A stretch of DNA of 64,000 bases, taken from NCBI RefSeq assembly GCF_964199755.1, contig NC_133899.1, positions 31,165,446-31,229,445 on the forward strand, read 5' to 3'. Below the pieces are notes generated by a model. That model saw nothing but the letters and a program-made list of their open reading frames with translations, had not been told where the DNA came from and made no database searches. Origin of the DNA: Larus michahellis. Lineage: Eukaryota > Chordata > Aves > Charadriiformes > Laridae. The position numbers and the translations under genes were made by a program. This document shows, piece by piece, positions 46,451 through 60,051 of the stretch (its first letter is position 1; the number at the start of each line of letters is the position of its first letter).

Positions 46451-49400
46451 GGTGATGACTGGGACTTTTGCCTTTATATTTCTGATGGGGGACACACAAT
46501 GACTGGAAGGACAGTCGTTTTGGTCTTATTTTTGTACAGATTGCAATAGACCAGGCCTACCTTGTGTGCTCTCTCTGTTTTCTAAGTCTAAAATACAAGC
46601 TATTCCAGTTCACAGTAATTCTTTAGGCGGGCAAGTTTTCATCCTGCCTTTCTTTAGATCCATGAAGTGGTCCTTCCCATGCGTACAGCTGCAGGGCTCA
46701 GACAAGGCTTTGGAGCAAGGGACAAAGCACAAGAACTTCTTGTGCAAAAGTAGCTCAAGAACTTTTCTTCGAATTCCTCAGCCCCAGCTGGCATTCAGTC
46801 AGAGGGCAAGCCCTGCAGAGGCGTCTGGGGTACTGCTCACTCACAGCACTACTCAAGAAGTGGACATCTGTTTGTTGAACGTGGGGTGACCATCCCATAT
46901 GCGGCTTTCCAGCCATCAGAGAAGGGTTGGGAGATGTGAGAAGAGCTTTCTGAGCTACTTCCATTAACTGCTCCTTGAGGCCTGAGGTGACCTTGAAGGA
47001 ATAACCCGTACTGCTAAAAGCAGAAAGATGCCTGAGGCTGAACCTGTCGCTCTCTGTAGGGTTTCTGCTGGGACTGCCCTGTCCATTTGCAGCTTGTTCA
47101 GAATTCAGCACTGCAATTGCTGGCTGGCCAGAGCCATTAGGATCCTATTGTGCTTACTTGACGTCCTGTCTGCTGGCTGAGCGTGGGTGTCCAGGTCACT
47201 TGACATCATTGGGTTTTTAAAGCACTTGTGAGTACTGGCCTTGCCTCTTTTCACACCCAGGTTCTCAGGCTGTATTATATCAGCAAGTACGTGCGCTCAC
47301 ATCTGGATGCTGAGTTAGCAGGAGACGTAGATGTTGCAAAGGAGACTCTTGTTTCCACTAGTGCCATCAAATTATCTGTCTCCTAACTTAACATAAAATA
47401 TTCAACTGATTGGCCTGTCCTGTTGCTTTCAGACAAAAATATCTAAAAATGTATTATCCTTCTTGTGTATATGAACACTTGTTTTTTCAATCTCTTTCTT
47501 ACAAAAAGTTGTTAAGTCAGGTTTGGTTGCTGAACTTAGTTGCAGTTTACTGTGTTTGTTTATGTGTAAAGAAGGGCACAGGTAGATACAGGTTTATTTT
47601 TGTATCATGTATTTTAATTTCTGTTAAACCTTCCCAAGCTTGAACAGAAACTTGTAAATACAGCATAATAAACACCTCAGAATAGCAGGGAGGATTTAAT
47701 AGATTCTGTTTATTAGAGATTATTTTTTTTTCACTTATAATTGCAAGCAAGGTTTCTAATTACAGTACAAATTATTTCAAGCGTATTTTGCTCCGTTAAA
47801 AATCTGTGTAGTGGACAGTGCTGCACTTGAATCAGAGCTGGGAATACAGCCAGAAATGTGACCCCCTTGATCCTCCCACTCTGAGATTTTTAAAAGCACA
47901 ATTGAGGGTGAGGTGGAGGAGGAAATGTCTCCATTTTCTGTTATTGAGTGTTGAATCCTGCCTTATCCCAGGCTTGGCTCAGCCACCTCAGGTTCCACCT
48001 TCCCCTTATTTACACTGGAGATCCCTGCTATTTATACAAAAAATCTCTGCAATGCTCTTGGAATTATGCTGACAAGTTTAACTGCTTTTATAGTGTCAGA
48101 CATACCTTATGCCAGTCTATGAGTTTACAGTGATTTTTAACTTTAAAGGAATAGGGAGATGGCTGAGGAGCTTTGTTAGTGCCATACGTTCAGTAGGGAA
48201 GGACCTTTCCATGTTGTTTACCTGTATAACATGAAGGAACCGTGGTAGGGATACTTGCTGTTTAGCCAAACTGGGGTCACTTTTGGGGCTTTGTTAGGGT
48301 TTCCAGTCGTGCACCTTTATGCAGAAGATGCTCTGTCACACCAGTCTCAGTAGTTTGTGTGAGGTCGGTACTCTCCTGATGCTCTAAGCATAAGTAAAGG
48401 AGTGGGAGAGAGGACAATATATTTCAAGCAATGATTTGGGGTGTTACCCAGCACAGACACAGTTATGCGTAGGGGAAGAGATTTCAGATGTGGCTCATAC
48501 CCCATTCCACTACTTCTAAACCCATCATCAGGGCCCTCAGGGTGTTAATAGGCCTTGATAGCTCTCAAGCCTCACCTGGGACCCACACCCCTGCCGGGAA
48601 TTCCATTTTAGCTCAAGCCTGGGCCTTCAGGCTTTTCGTGACCTGTGCTGTAGGTGAACCTGCTTCCTGGGTGGGCCTTGGAGCTACATTGCAGGTATCT
48701 GGTCTCATAGATGGGCAGCCTGAATGTACTTTGTAGATTGTCTCTATGCCTGTAAGTGTCCCTGTCTCCTGGATGGACTTTCAACCCATGTTGTAGCCTT
48801 GTTTCCTAGCTGTGTCTCCATTTGTTCCTGACTAGATACCCTGTTTGGCCCTCAGATCTGGTGCACCACCTGTCTGGTCTTGAACTATCGATGGACTCTT
48901 TTACCAGTACCTGGCTCTGCCCACCATGTTCAGACTTTCTGTCGCTGTCCCCCATTGGTGAGGGCACTGCCTGGGCTAGGGTCACTCTTTCCTCCCGGGC
49001 TATCCTTGGGAAGCAGCTGTCTCTCGCTGCTCCCTGATGCTGGCTGTACAGAAGTCTTTGCTATCATGATGTCTTACCTGTCAGTCCACAGTGTCCTTGC
49101 CCTTACCAAAGTGCTGTCCCTCCTAGCCTTGAGTTATGCCTCCTGAGGGACATCTACCATAAACTAGGACCTCTGTGTCTAACTTCCCTGAACTTCACCA
49201 CAGTTAGAAGGGGTAAGAATCTCAGGACATGGTTTCTCCCTTCCCCCCGGCATTGTCACTTCTCTTACAAGACCAAGCATTTCTGTATCTCTTGCCCTGG
49301 AGTCAATGCCCCTGGACATAAGGATATAGCAGCGTGCCTGGGCTGTTCCTCCTTTGCCAGGTAACAGTGTTTTGTTATCCCCTCTGTGGAGTTCTCTTCT

Positions 49401-50877
49401 TTGCATTGTGTGGTTGGGGAGTGGAAGGGATGTCTGGTCCTTTATCTTTTTTTGGAAAGATGTAAGTAATTGACATGTCTCAGTGGGTATCAGGGGAAAG
49501 CAAAAAAAAAAAAAAGGATCCTTCAAGCCTCTCTGGTTGCTAAGAGACAGATGCTTCAACTTTGAAAGCCTCCATGCATGCAGGGGATATTATTCTGGCA
49601 AATTGGACTTTCAAATCTGGCAACAAGGGAAAAAAAGGTGATGCCCAAAAAATAGAGGGCATTTAGGTGATTTGATTTCAGACATCTGTTCTCCTTTGCT
49701 AGGAGGGCAGGGGGCTGCTCCAGTTAGTGAACATATGTGACAACATTATGTGTAATACGTTTACTTGTGAGCGTTTTGCTCCTATGCTCACAGCTTGGCC
49801 AGGTGACCCTCTTTCTCCCCTTCTTTCCAGCCTGGTTAATTTTTAACTCAGCTTTTGTGTACAAAGCTTGATTGTGTAGTCAGGCCATGTGTGGCACTGG
49901 CTTTGAAGCCCGGAACAGGTTTGCATGCAGATGGATTGGATGATCGAGTAGTGGTTTCAAGTTTTATACCCACAGGACCAGCAAGTCTCCCTTGCAAGAG
50001 CCTTCTGCTGACTGGCACAGGAGGCCAAAGCACAGAGCCTCTCATCTGTGGCATTTGCGTCTGGAAAAGCAGCTGCCTTTCTTGGTTGCTTTGTTGTAGC
50101 TTCTCTGACTGTGTAACTTTCTTCAAAAGCACTGCTGTTGATTGCCCACCAAGTAAAGCTTTAGGAAAGATGCTGTAAAGGCTGTGACCTCGTGTTTCTG
50201 TTTAGACTCCCTGTGTCACACGATGGCAGGGGGATAAATGCATTGTTGCTGTCACCAGGCCTGGCATGCGCATGGCACAGTTTGGAAAGGGGTGCAGGCA
50301 AACCTTGGAGCTCCCTGTGCTCTCCTCAGTCTGTAAAATGGGCTAGGAGGTTGGTGTGTGCTCCAGACTGATACAGAGAAGCCATGGTGCTTTCATTGCC
50401 ATTTCTGTGCTGCAGGATGTCCTACTAGCACACTGCTCTGCTGGCGTGCCCTGGGCCACCGCTGACCATGCAGTGCTTGCATGACCTTGTCATGCTAGTT
50501 CTACAGCATGTGTTTGCAGAGCAGTAAAGAGGAGGATTGGGATCCGGGGCTGTAGCTGCTAGTGCTCGGATGCAAAGTGTTGGCAGTACCAGCTGTTGAG
50601 CCTGCAAACGGTGGTTTTCTCAGCCATGGGTCGCTGAGGGGTGCACCTGAGTGCGGTGTGCTTAATTTGAAAGCATGGAAAGGATCCAGAGTCTCAGAGG
50701 TGTCAATGTGAATTCTGCCACTTGTGCAGTATTAAACACTTACATCAGGTACAGGCTTTGAGTTCAAAGACTTCCCCTGGTTGGGTTCTGGCTCAGACAT
50801 CCACCTTCAGTTGTCGTCTTAAAGGCACAGGAAAAGACAAAAACAAATAATCATTTTGGGGACAAACCTTTTAGTAG
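46451..50877. other. Unassigned non-coding sequence
   Basis: No gene recognised. 48540-49150 is rich in CCTG/TGGACTTT-like words and pyrimidines and may be an old repeat or low-complexity DNA. 47640-47790 is AT-rich. GTGCTCTCCTCAGTCTGTAAAATGGG at 50318-50343 recalls a MIR 3' segment but is too short to call. An A14 tract lies at 49502-49515. Confidence 0.45.
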
Positions 50878-51152
50878 GGCCTGTTGCAGTAGGACAAGGG
50901 GTCATTGTTTTAAATAAAAGGGCAGATTTAGACTAAATATAAGGAAGACGTTTTTTACAATGAAGGTGGTGAAACACTGGAACAGATTACCCAGAGAGGT
51001 GGTAGATGCCCCATCCCTGGAATCATTCAAGGTCAGGTCGGAGGGGGCTCTGAGCAACCTGATCTAGTTTAGTTGAAGATGTTCCTGCACATTGCAGGGG
51101 GGTTGGACTAGATGGCCTTTAATGGTCCCTTCCAATCCAAACTATTCTATGA
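50878..51152 (+). mobile_element. CR1 LINE, 3' part with open ORF2 C-terminus
   Basis: About 275 bp of CR1 in plus orientation. The ORF2 C-terminus at about 50939-51064 is open and reads [20 protein letters not shown], then VVDAPSLESFKVRSEGALSN, then LI and a TAG stop. The short 3' UTR follows: GTTCCTGCACATTGCAGGGG, GGTTGGACTAGATGGCCTTT, AATGGTCCCTTCCAATCC and the terminal ATTCTATG octamer. The subfamily resembles the copy at 32.1 kb but this one keeps the FFT..HW segment that the other lost. It is 5'-truncated and therefore not mobile. Confidence 0.95.
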
Positions 51153-53415
51153 ATTATATTTGCAATATAAAAAATAAAGAATGTCGAAATATGATATTGT
51201 AACAGTACCTAAGGTTTCTGTTCCTTATGATTGCAGAGAATTATTTAAGACCCACCTTCTTCTTTGCTGGCCCTTTTGAAGGCTCTAAAGACAGTAACCA
51301 CGGTCTCGGCGGAGGTCCTTTGGAGGACGAGGTTAGCTTAGATGGACTAGGGCTGCTCATGCTCTGGGAGCCTGTTCCTGCTTACTTCCTAATGTGCCAA
51401 AAGGCGGGGGGGTGTGGGGGGAGCAACCTGTGAGGAGACTGCTACCTCCATTCCTTTTACAGACTGCTACTGACCCTCACTTGTAGGCCTGCCTGACATC
51501 AGCAGTCAAGCCTGTACCTGCTTACTGTCTGTTTTGCTTTTGGGTGAGCATGAATCAGATCCAGGCTGGGCATCACACCAGATTGATCTTGAGGTCGAGA
51601 GCTTGTGAAGCTAAGTGCAGGCCTTCTCTCAGGCTGGTGCTTCAGCCAGGAGTAGAGCGATTGTTAGTTTTACCATTGCTAAATTTTTGAGATGTTGCCT
51701 TTACGCATCTCACAAGATCACAATAGCTTTGGAGAATGACCAGTATTGGCCATCTAAACTAGATGCTTTCTAATTTATTTGCTAAACACAACATAAAAGA
51801 AAAGGTAGAAAATACATTAAAAGTTAAAAGGAGAAGATGAACGAAAAAGGGAATAGGAAGGGGGGTTTTGAACTTTAGCCAGTGTTTGTGATTAAAGCTG
51901 AAGCAGAGAGCTACTGTCAGAGGCCCTTCCCGAGCCAGTTTCCTTTCAAGATCAGGACAAAGGGTCAGCCATGTCATGGTGGACCAGATACTAAAGGAGG
52001 AGATGAATATCATAGGCTGTGTGGTAGAGTTCATGCTTTTCAGGTCACCTGTCCTCATGGGACTAGTGTCAGATAGGATAGTCTACAAAGTGGTGACAGA
52101 CCCATCCTGTTGCTGTTTTGCTCGCTAATTTCCAGCATACCCAGTTTGGGCTTGTCACTCTGGTCCCTGCCCTTCCTGTTTACCAGGTGTGATCTAAACT
52201 CAGCCTTCTCTGGGCAGAGTCCCTGACCTTCCTGCTTAGGTAAATTAAACCCATCAATAAATTGCATTGATTTTTCTGTGCTAAATCACACAAGAGGCTG
52301 ATTTTCATTTCTGCTGGACAATAGACAGTGCATGGCCACATGTTCAATCTCACTCTTGATGCTGTCCTTACTGCGCAAAGAGCTCTGCATTTTCACCTGG
52401 AGAAGAACCAGCCCAAAGTATTCTAGTTTTCCAGGAAATTAAGACTCAGAGCCAAACTTTTTAATGCAATCTCTTTTCCAGCTCTTTTTTTTTTTTGGTT
52501 TCCTCTGCTGCCTAATTGGAATCGCCTGTCAGTGTGCATTCCTAATAGACTTTTCTGAACACAGCTCCTGAACCCTACGTGGTAATGTAAAACCATTGCT
52601 CTGTGCTGTCTGTAACAGATGGGAAATGTAATCTTCTGGGTCCTGTGACAGGGTCTGCTCATTATTATATGAACAATGAAAGAAGAAATGTAAAATGTGC
52701 AACATACATTTATCTCCTGACACCTTGTTTAAAAGGCAAGGGGCCTGATTCTTACTCACCATAAGTGCTGCTGGGAGCACTTTGGTGTAAGAGACCTCCA
52801 AGGAGAATTGCCTAAAATGACTTTTTTTTTTTTTTAATACTCTGTAAATTTCTCTCACCTTAGGCCTTTTAATCTAGCTTGTCATTCAGGCAGCTTTGAG
52901 TACTGGCATGCATTTATCAGAGAGTAGGTGACAAGGTGATTCCCACAATTAAGTGAATCTCAGGGCATTTGTTCTCAGAATCTCTTTAGGCTGAAGTTTT
53001 TGCTTCTGTCTCAGACCTGAAGAAGATCTGCAGGGCCTTCTCCAGCTGCATCTCTTCGTGTGTGAGGTTTCTTTATTTAATTTTATTTTTTTAAAGACAT
53101 CTCTGCCTGCAAACCTGCCTCATTCTCATACATCCGAGGCTGTACCAGGCAAAGACCCATAAAGGATACTTTTACTAGGGGAAACATCTTCGCTTTTCAT
53201 CTTTTGACTGAGCATCTGGAATCTGTTCTTGGGATTCAAAGAATCTTCTGATGGAAGTGGATCGTCTATAGATTTTTCTAGACAGTTTGTGTATAGTTAT
53301 CAGGTCCATGATGTTAAAAGCACTGGTGGCTCAGACCAGCAAGACTTACTAAATATCAAGCAAAGAAGCCTTAACTAAAGCTAAACAGACCAGACAACTA
53401 AAACACTGGTAATGC
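51153..53415. other. Unassigned non-coding sequence
   Basis: A G-rich stretch GGCGGGGGGGTGTGGGGGGAG lies near 51402-51422. T tracts occur at 52485-52496 and 52822-52835. No gene or repeat family recognised. Confidence 0.5.
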
Positions 53416-53436
53416 TTTTTTTTTTTTTTTTTTTTT
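53416..53436. repeat. T21 homopolymer
   Basis: Twenty-one T residues between AATGC and GCACATTC. Confidence 0.85.
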
Positions 53437-54699
53437 GCACATTCTGCAGGTACTGAAGTAGGTTGAATGACAGCCTTCAGAGAACTGAAAGAACCTAAGT
53501 TCCCGTTGGACAATGCCTTCCCTCTTCTCCTTCTTTGTGTCCTTTTCTGCCTCTGACCTGTCTGCTGGCAGCAAGCCAGGTATAAAGTCCCTGGTATCCG
53601 ATCTTCTGCTATCCTCTTACCTTCCCTGCCCCTGGCATGCAGATCATTATGCTATCTGACCCTGTTTGAAGTTCCAGTGTGATGGACTCCATTTCCCTAT
53701 CAGGCCTGCCAGTCTAGCTGGTTTCAGCATTTCAGCAATCTTCTGTGTGGGTTGGTGTATTAGCTGTAAGGAGTGGAGTTTCATGCTGGAGCTATTATGC
53801 CCTATTTATTTTTAATCCCTCTCCATCATCAGCACCTTTGCCAAGAATTGGAGCTGAGCTTCGCAAGCACTGCTTTGATCTTGCTTGCACCTTAGGTAAC
53901 ATCTGTATCAGCATTTGCATATTGATTCCTGGTGGAAGGGTTCACAAGCCAGATTTCGTTTAAAAAGCAAGAGCTGTTTTCCAATAATAATTCCTTTGTC
54001 TACGCACATAGACACTCACATACACACACACGCTTGGGTTTTGGACACGCTTACAGCAGTTCCCTCCAATCCCGCGGTGTGTCCTTGTTTTATGGGACAA
54101 TGAATGACACTGGATTCTGATCAGGAGAAAGGAATTCATCCCAATTTCATTTGAAGATCTTTTAAAAACAAACATGGCTAATTTGAAAGCCCAAGCATTT
54201 AAGTTATCAGAAGCGTTTGACTCATCATATTTCTTAGTCTCAGCCAAAGCCCACATAGTAAAGTTGCTGTGTAGGTATTAGCCTTTCCCTTTGCATCTCG
54301 CTATTTTGCCCAGGATGAAGCCATAAACATTGTTCCTTTGAGTCCTGTTTCCAGAGGGAGGTAACACCTGTTGTGAAAACTGCTCTTTTAGGGTGGTGCT
54401 GACTGCAGCCAGATGTGTATTACAGTGCCACCACAGTTGTGCTATGACATGTCACATCTCATACTGGTAATTAAAGAGTAGACTGTCAGGTCACTTTGGT
54501 ATACTGAGCCATGTTTTACCTAAGAGGGTTTGATAGCTATCAGCCCCTCCATACAGAAATCAGCAGATCATTTTTAAAGCTTTCCCTTCCCCCGTTTCTT
54601 CGTGTTGCTGAGTGTTTATTTCTAGTTACTAATATAGGAGTGTTGGGGAGGAGGGGAGGCAGAATGGCATAAACCCTAGCTGTTTGTATTTCATAGATC
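53437..54699. other. Unassigned non-coding sequence
   Basis: Contains a short (CA)n at 54004-54032 and one exact AP-1 word TGACTCA at 54218-54224. No gene or repeat family recognised. Confidence 0.5.
54004..54032. repeat. (CA)n microsatellite, interrupted
   Basis: GCACATAGACACTCACATAC followed by ACACACACG; a short degenerate CA repeat. Confidence 0.8.
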
Positions 54700-55000
54700 T
54701 AATTACTGTATCTTGACAGGGAAATGTATACAGGCACGTGAATGTATATTAGAATTAGGCAAATACAGCACAAATATATTTGTGTATGTCCTTCCAAATG
54801 AGTTAAAACGACTGAAGTTTCAATGATTGATTTTCTAGTGTATGCAATTGCAGCCTGGCTTATTGGTTTATCTGTGAACAGCTGAGCCAGTGAGGTTTTA
54901 TCTATCCATAATTTCTGCAGAAATAGAAATTGTAGCAAATATACAGTAAATAATTATCCATGAAAGTGTTTGTACAACAAATGATGCTATGGCCTTTCTG
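54700..55000. promoter_or_regulatory. AT-rich repeat-free block, candidate conserved element
   Basis: Contains AGAATTAGGC, CACAAATATATTTGTG (a near-palindrome), CAATGATTGATTTTC (PBX/HOX-like TGATTGAT) and GTAAATAATTATCC. No repeat match. Candidate only. Confidence 0.25.
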
Positions 55001-57702
55001 AAATCTACTTGTAATTTAGAGTGTTCAGAAGGGAAAAGTGAGAGCATGGATCTACACATAGGTAGTGACAAAGTTGGGAACATGCACTGTCCCTCACCTT
55101 TGACAGTGTATTATTCCTATTGCTCTGGCAGAAAAGCAATATCCTTTTCCATTCAAGATTCTGAAACATTTCCTAAAACTTTTTTAGGCTTTATCCGTCC
55201 TCATCCCTTTTGGGTAGGGGGTGTAAAGACAGTCAGTGTTTTTGCATGTAACACGAAGTGAAGCTGAGGAACTCCTTGCTGCGGGATGTACTAGTTGCTG
55301 GAAGTTCATATGAGTTTATGGGGAGACTGGACAAGTTAATGGACAAGAAATCCATGCAGATTTATCAAACACCAGTGAAGCACCTCTGTCTCTGAAAGTC
55401 TGAGGCTCAGGCTGCTGCTGATGGGAAGAGTGTTCCTGAAGTGTTGTAATGCCCTATATATCTGCTCTAGGCCACTGATGGAGGCAGGTTACCGCTCTTT
55501 CCAGTACAGCCTGTCCATCCTTGGTCCCTGTGAGGGAACTGTGAGGTCTATTTGTGAAGCTGAGGTGACTGAGCTGTTGTGCCCAGCCAGTACACACAGG
55601 TCGCTATGCAAGGAAATATTTTAAATCTTGCGTAGCCCCTTCTGGGGACAGGTTTAAGTTCTCTCTTGGATCGAGGCAGACATGAACAGGCTATTTGTGA
55701 GTGAGTTACAAAATACAGCTTGCATTCCTAAGCTGATCCGTTGCATGTTTAAGAAAAATAGAATAAAAGTGATGAAAATCACTGCCTTGGCTTGCAATTT
55801 GCAATCAGACAAAAGGGTTAAGGTCTTGGAATGATGATGTGTTCATCCAGCTGCAGTGCATATGCAGACACACATAAAACATGTCAATGAATATTTTATT
55901 CATATTGAGATATCAACAAACTCCATGTGTTGCACAGATAACAGGAGGGACCAATGTGCCGAACAGAGGTGCCTTGTTGTCACTCTTTAGGTTTGATTCT
56001 ACCCCATTTAAAGCACTAAGAATGTTTTTTGCTACTGACTTTGGCAGACGCAGGACTTCCATCCCAAAATATCAAACTGCAGGAATTCAAGCACCTATCC
56101 AAGCACCAAGCACCATGGTCCAGATGGGAAACAGAATGTTTCTTTTAGTGATATACAGAGGTGAGGTATTCCTAATGGCTCAACAGCTTAAATTTCCTCT
56201 CACGTATTCTAACAGCAGGGAAAAAAAAAAAAAAAGGAACAATGGAGCAAAAGTAGTATGTTGAATTAATAATACAATTTATACACTTAAAGGAATTTAA
56301 AAAATATCTTTCCATAGAAATTACTTCAGAAATACATCAGAGGCACAAATTAGGCCCTCTGAGGTATGAGTAAATGTGAGGATGTAACACACGGTAATCG
56401 AGTCATGTCACTTCATAGACATGGAGGTGATCAAAGCATTAATAAAAACTCCAAGGTCACCTTGAATTGAGGATTCAGTTTCAAGTATTAACTATTTCTT
56501 TCAAACACTTACCTTTGGCTTGTAAGACTTGCAACGTCTTGGGAAAATTTTGTCACTGTGCATGAATCACCATTATTTCAGAGAAATATAAGGCTGAGTT
56601 TGTGCCTATACGGTGCACTTGATGGAGCTGATCTAGCCTATGTGGGGCTCTGAGCAACCCCAGCTGAAAGGGTAATAAGATACAGTAAAGGGATGGATAA
56701 GGCTGATCCTCCAGGATTCCTGGCCCAATTCTTTTCCTGCATCAGACATAGACTGTTGCAAATAGAGACAGCTAAACCCTCAGGATTTCCAGATGGCAGA
56801 AAACTGTGGGGTTTTTCTTTTCCGTTTTCTCTCAGTCTAAAACAAGCCTTCCTCAGTACTTCACGTGAACCAGAAAACCTAAGAAAAGTCTGTTTCAGAC
56901 ACATCAATACACAGTGTTTCCGAAATGAAATATGCTCCCCAGATGCTGCAGCTTCTCAGAGAAATTGATGATCTTGTCAGTTCTGCCACTGGTAGCAGCT
57001 GCTTATGTCTCAGGATTTTTGGCTGGGTTAGAGACAGTGTCTCTCTAGCTTTCACAGTCCCAGCTCTCCATCAGAGACCAGTCCACTTGGGCCGCTCGTC
57101 TGGCCCGCAGCTGCAGGCTCTGGTGTCACAGGACCACCAGCTTTGGGGCAACCTGCAGGAGGAATCTAGTCCAGGGCTGGGCCAGCAGCTGGTGAGACCC
57201 TTTGAAACCTCTGAGTCCAAAGGCCCGAGGTCCCATCCCGTGGCCATGACATGGAGATCAAGGCTCTTCTGCCCTTGAGTGATGTGCTTGGTGCCACGAC
57301 CCAGAGCTGGGGCCTCAAGAAACCCCATCTCCTTAACCCTGACACGACCAATCTCATGAGTCGCTCCCAAATCTGGAACTGTGCACTGGTTTCCCCAGTT
57401 CTGGGGCCATGGGCTTTCCATAGCATCCGGGTGCAGGTTTCTGCAATGGGTTGTTGATGCAAAGATATTTTTGACAAAATGCAAAGGGCTCCATCAGATG
57501 TAATTACAGTCTCTTGGCTATGATGTGATTCCTGATTAACGTGGGGAAGAATGAGACGAACCAGACAAGCCTGAATGCTTGACTAGAACTAACCAGGAAA
57601 TGCTTTGTTTTCTTGTGGCAAATTTTGAGGAAAGTAATAAATACTTCTAATTTTTTATAGACATAATTTGGTGAAGAACTTTTCCTGGGAAATTGTGAGG
57701 AC
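55001..57702. other. Unassigned non-coding sequence
   Basis: No gene recognised. The plus frame at 55881-56264 runs into an A15 tract (56221-56235) and has no known domain. 57050-57460 is GC-richer with frames open on both strands, again without a recognisable domain. Confidence 0.5.
56221..56235. repeat. A15 homopolymer
   Basis: Fifteen A residues after AGCAGGG. No AATAAA-type hexamer precedes it at the usual distance, so a retroposed transcript is not supported. Confidence 0.85.
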
Positions 57703-57725
57703 TTTTTTTTTGTTTGTTTGTTTTT
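57703..57725. repeat. (TTTG)n / T tract
   Basis: T9 followed by GTTTGTTTGTTTTT. Confidence 0.8.
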
Positions 57726-58119
57726 AAACTTTTGTTGGTTTTGAGGAGAACCCCGTGAAAATGTTGAATCAAAATCTGCTCTGGGAAAATGGATTTAAAA
57801 TTGGAAGACTTTCTGAATTAATCTATTTCCCTTGAAGAGGTTTTAAGCTTAGTAGAAAATCCAATTTTCTGTTGAGAGAAAAATATAGTCAATTGTTCTG
57901 GATTTTGGGCTAGCTTTTCGGTTCCCCTGGGGTGGAATAGTACAAAGTAATCTTAATGGCTATCTGAAAAGTGAACTGAGAATTTCTTTGTGACCAGGAG
58001 GTCACCTGGACAAGAAATCAAGGAGAGAAGGCTAGAGCAGGAGACTCTGCTGATTCCTGGCTGGGAAGATCGTGTCTCAGAGACTGTTTTTGTAGCTTGT
58101 TGTTTCTCTCTGTGTGGCA

Positions 58120-59130
58120 AAACTTCACGCTGACAAATTGCAACTTAAATATGCCCCCAGTGGATGATTACTAAGTGTGGAAACATTATTTATATTTTCC
58201 AAATAATTTCAAACAAAATAGCCCCTGGCTAATGAAAAAGGAAAATTCACCACCAAATCCCCTCAGTCCTGTTAGGTGTTCCTGCTCGAGGGATATCATG
58301 ATCTGCACAAGGACGTGGTCCTTGCAAGAAACAGAATAAAGTGCCTCTGTGCTGCTGGTGACCTCGGTGGGAATTCCTGGTTGCTGGAGAAATATTGGTC
58401 TGTGCCTATGGGGGAGGCTGTTATGTGCCCAGCCTGCTCTTCTGACACAGTACTAATGGTTGTTTGTAAACACTTCCAGCCTTGGTGGCATAGAGGCTGC
58501 AGAATCATGTCAGATATTAATTACATTGTGAATAAATACGGAGACAGAAACTCTATTTTTATCACTAGTGAGGTAGTGGATATTTAGTCTACTTTCCTCA
58601 GTACTGCTTTTCATCTTGGTTTCGTTGCATCAATAAGGGCATTCATTAAGCGATTTTGCAGACTCCTCACAATCTGAATTATCTTCTAAGATGCAGCTAC
58701 TAATGTAGCCTATAAAGCAAGCATATAAAGTAGGTTATTCTCCACAAAAGAACATTTGGGGCATTCCTACATTTCCAAAGGCTTTCCAGAACTCATCTTT
58801 GCCCTCACACAGATTATATGTGTAGATGAAATGAAACATGATTATATACTGTTGCATGTACAGCATGCATATTCATACCTACTTTATGCCATAGATTTTT
58901 ATAGCTGTTAAATTTCCTTTTTATTATATTTGATTTGCTAAGATGAAGGCTTGTTTTATCAAAACTAATTACATGGTATGTATTTAATGTTCTGTCCCTA
59001 AGGTTTTCATAGTAATAAAATTGATTGTCACTGATTAAAATGGTTCTATTACATCAGCTTAATGTCACTTGAGGTGAATGTGGTATTAGAAAAACGGCCG
59101 TTAAAAATGCTGAATAGGAAACACACAGGC
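58120..59130. promoter_or_regulatory. AT-rich repeat-free interval, candidate conserved elements
   Basis: Two AT-rich parts flank a more ordinary middle. At 58130-58260 are GATGATTACTAAG, ACATTATTTATATTTTCC, AAATAATTTC and GGCTAATGAAAAAGG. At 58810-59110 are TGTTGCATGTACAGCATGCA (an inverted repeat with TGCATG/CATGCA arms), AACTAATTACATGG, AATAAAATTGATTG and TTGATTGTCACTG. The density of ATTA and TGAT-type words and absence of repeats suggest developmental enhancer-like DNA, unproven. Confidence 0.27.
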
Positions 59131-59459
59131 AAAGATTAAATAATGAGAAAAGTTTTTTTTTTCAATGGACACTTTTTAAAAAAGATGATTATGATCAAGA
59201 ATTTTAAAGCATTTCACTTGGCAGGGAAAGCTACCTGAGATGTATACAAAATCTTGCTGCTGTTATTGCTTTTATGCAACTCACTGGATTACCGTTCTCC
59301 AGCTCCTAGGTAAATGTTCAATACGTAACCTTAAAAAACAGACTTGGTCTTCATTTCTTGCGTCATTGTAGTGTATGGAAGAATTCAGGCAAATGTGAAC
59401 AGTTCTGCCATGTAAAGGTAAAACTGTCCATAGGGTGGCAAAAATGAGGCTGATTTTTG

Positions 59460-59475
59460 AAAAAAAAAAAAAAAA
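59460..59475. repeat. A16 homopolymer
   Basis: Sixteen A residues after CTGATTTTTG. Confidence 0.85.
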
Positions 59476-60051
59476 TAATCTGCCTAATGATGAAGATCCT
59501 TTATTTCTCTGTCAAAGCAAACACAGGAGGTAATTAAGGTTTATTGTGGGGGGAAGGAGGGTAAAGGTACAGCCACAGGCTCTGTTGCACTTGTTGGAAA
59601 GGTCGGATGATGACAGCGGGAGCCATCCATGGCTCCCTGGGCTGGGACAAAGGGTAGGAGGGAGTGAAGAGGGTAGGCTCAGGGAAAGCATCACCTTTGA
59701 ATTTGGAGACAGACCACCGAGAAAGAGGAAGAAACAAAGAAATTAAGAAAGGAGGAGTCAAAATAGGGGAGACTGGGAAAAAGAAGAGACCATAAAGAAC
59801 GAGTCAGTATAATCTGTGCATTTTTAAGGTGAGAAGTCGAGCTCCTTGGGCTTCCTCCATTCCTTTTTAGGTTATAAAATATGGAGAGTATAACAATTCT
59901 CTTTGCTTCTTTGATATTATAGCACAGCTCTTTCAGACCCGTGTGTGGCTGCACTCTCAGAGAGTCAGTACCCTCACGATGTGTTACAATATTTAGTATT
60001 TTTTCTTTAATCCCAACTTCCTGGAGTCATGTGACCAGCTGAAAGTCTGAT

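Noticed and set aside
48540..49150. Pyrimidine-rich region with recurring CCTG and TGGACTTT-like words
   Set aside because: It hints at an old repeat or degenerate tandem array, but I could not fix a period or a family.
50318..50343. MIR-like CTCAGTCTGTAAAATGGG
   Set aside because: Resembles the MIR CTCAGTTT..CTGTAAAATGGG word, but it is a single short match with no neighbouring MIR core.
51402..51422. G-rich run as a quadruplex site
   Set aside because: Only two long G runs separated by TGT; it does not clearly provide four separated G3 tracts.
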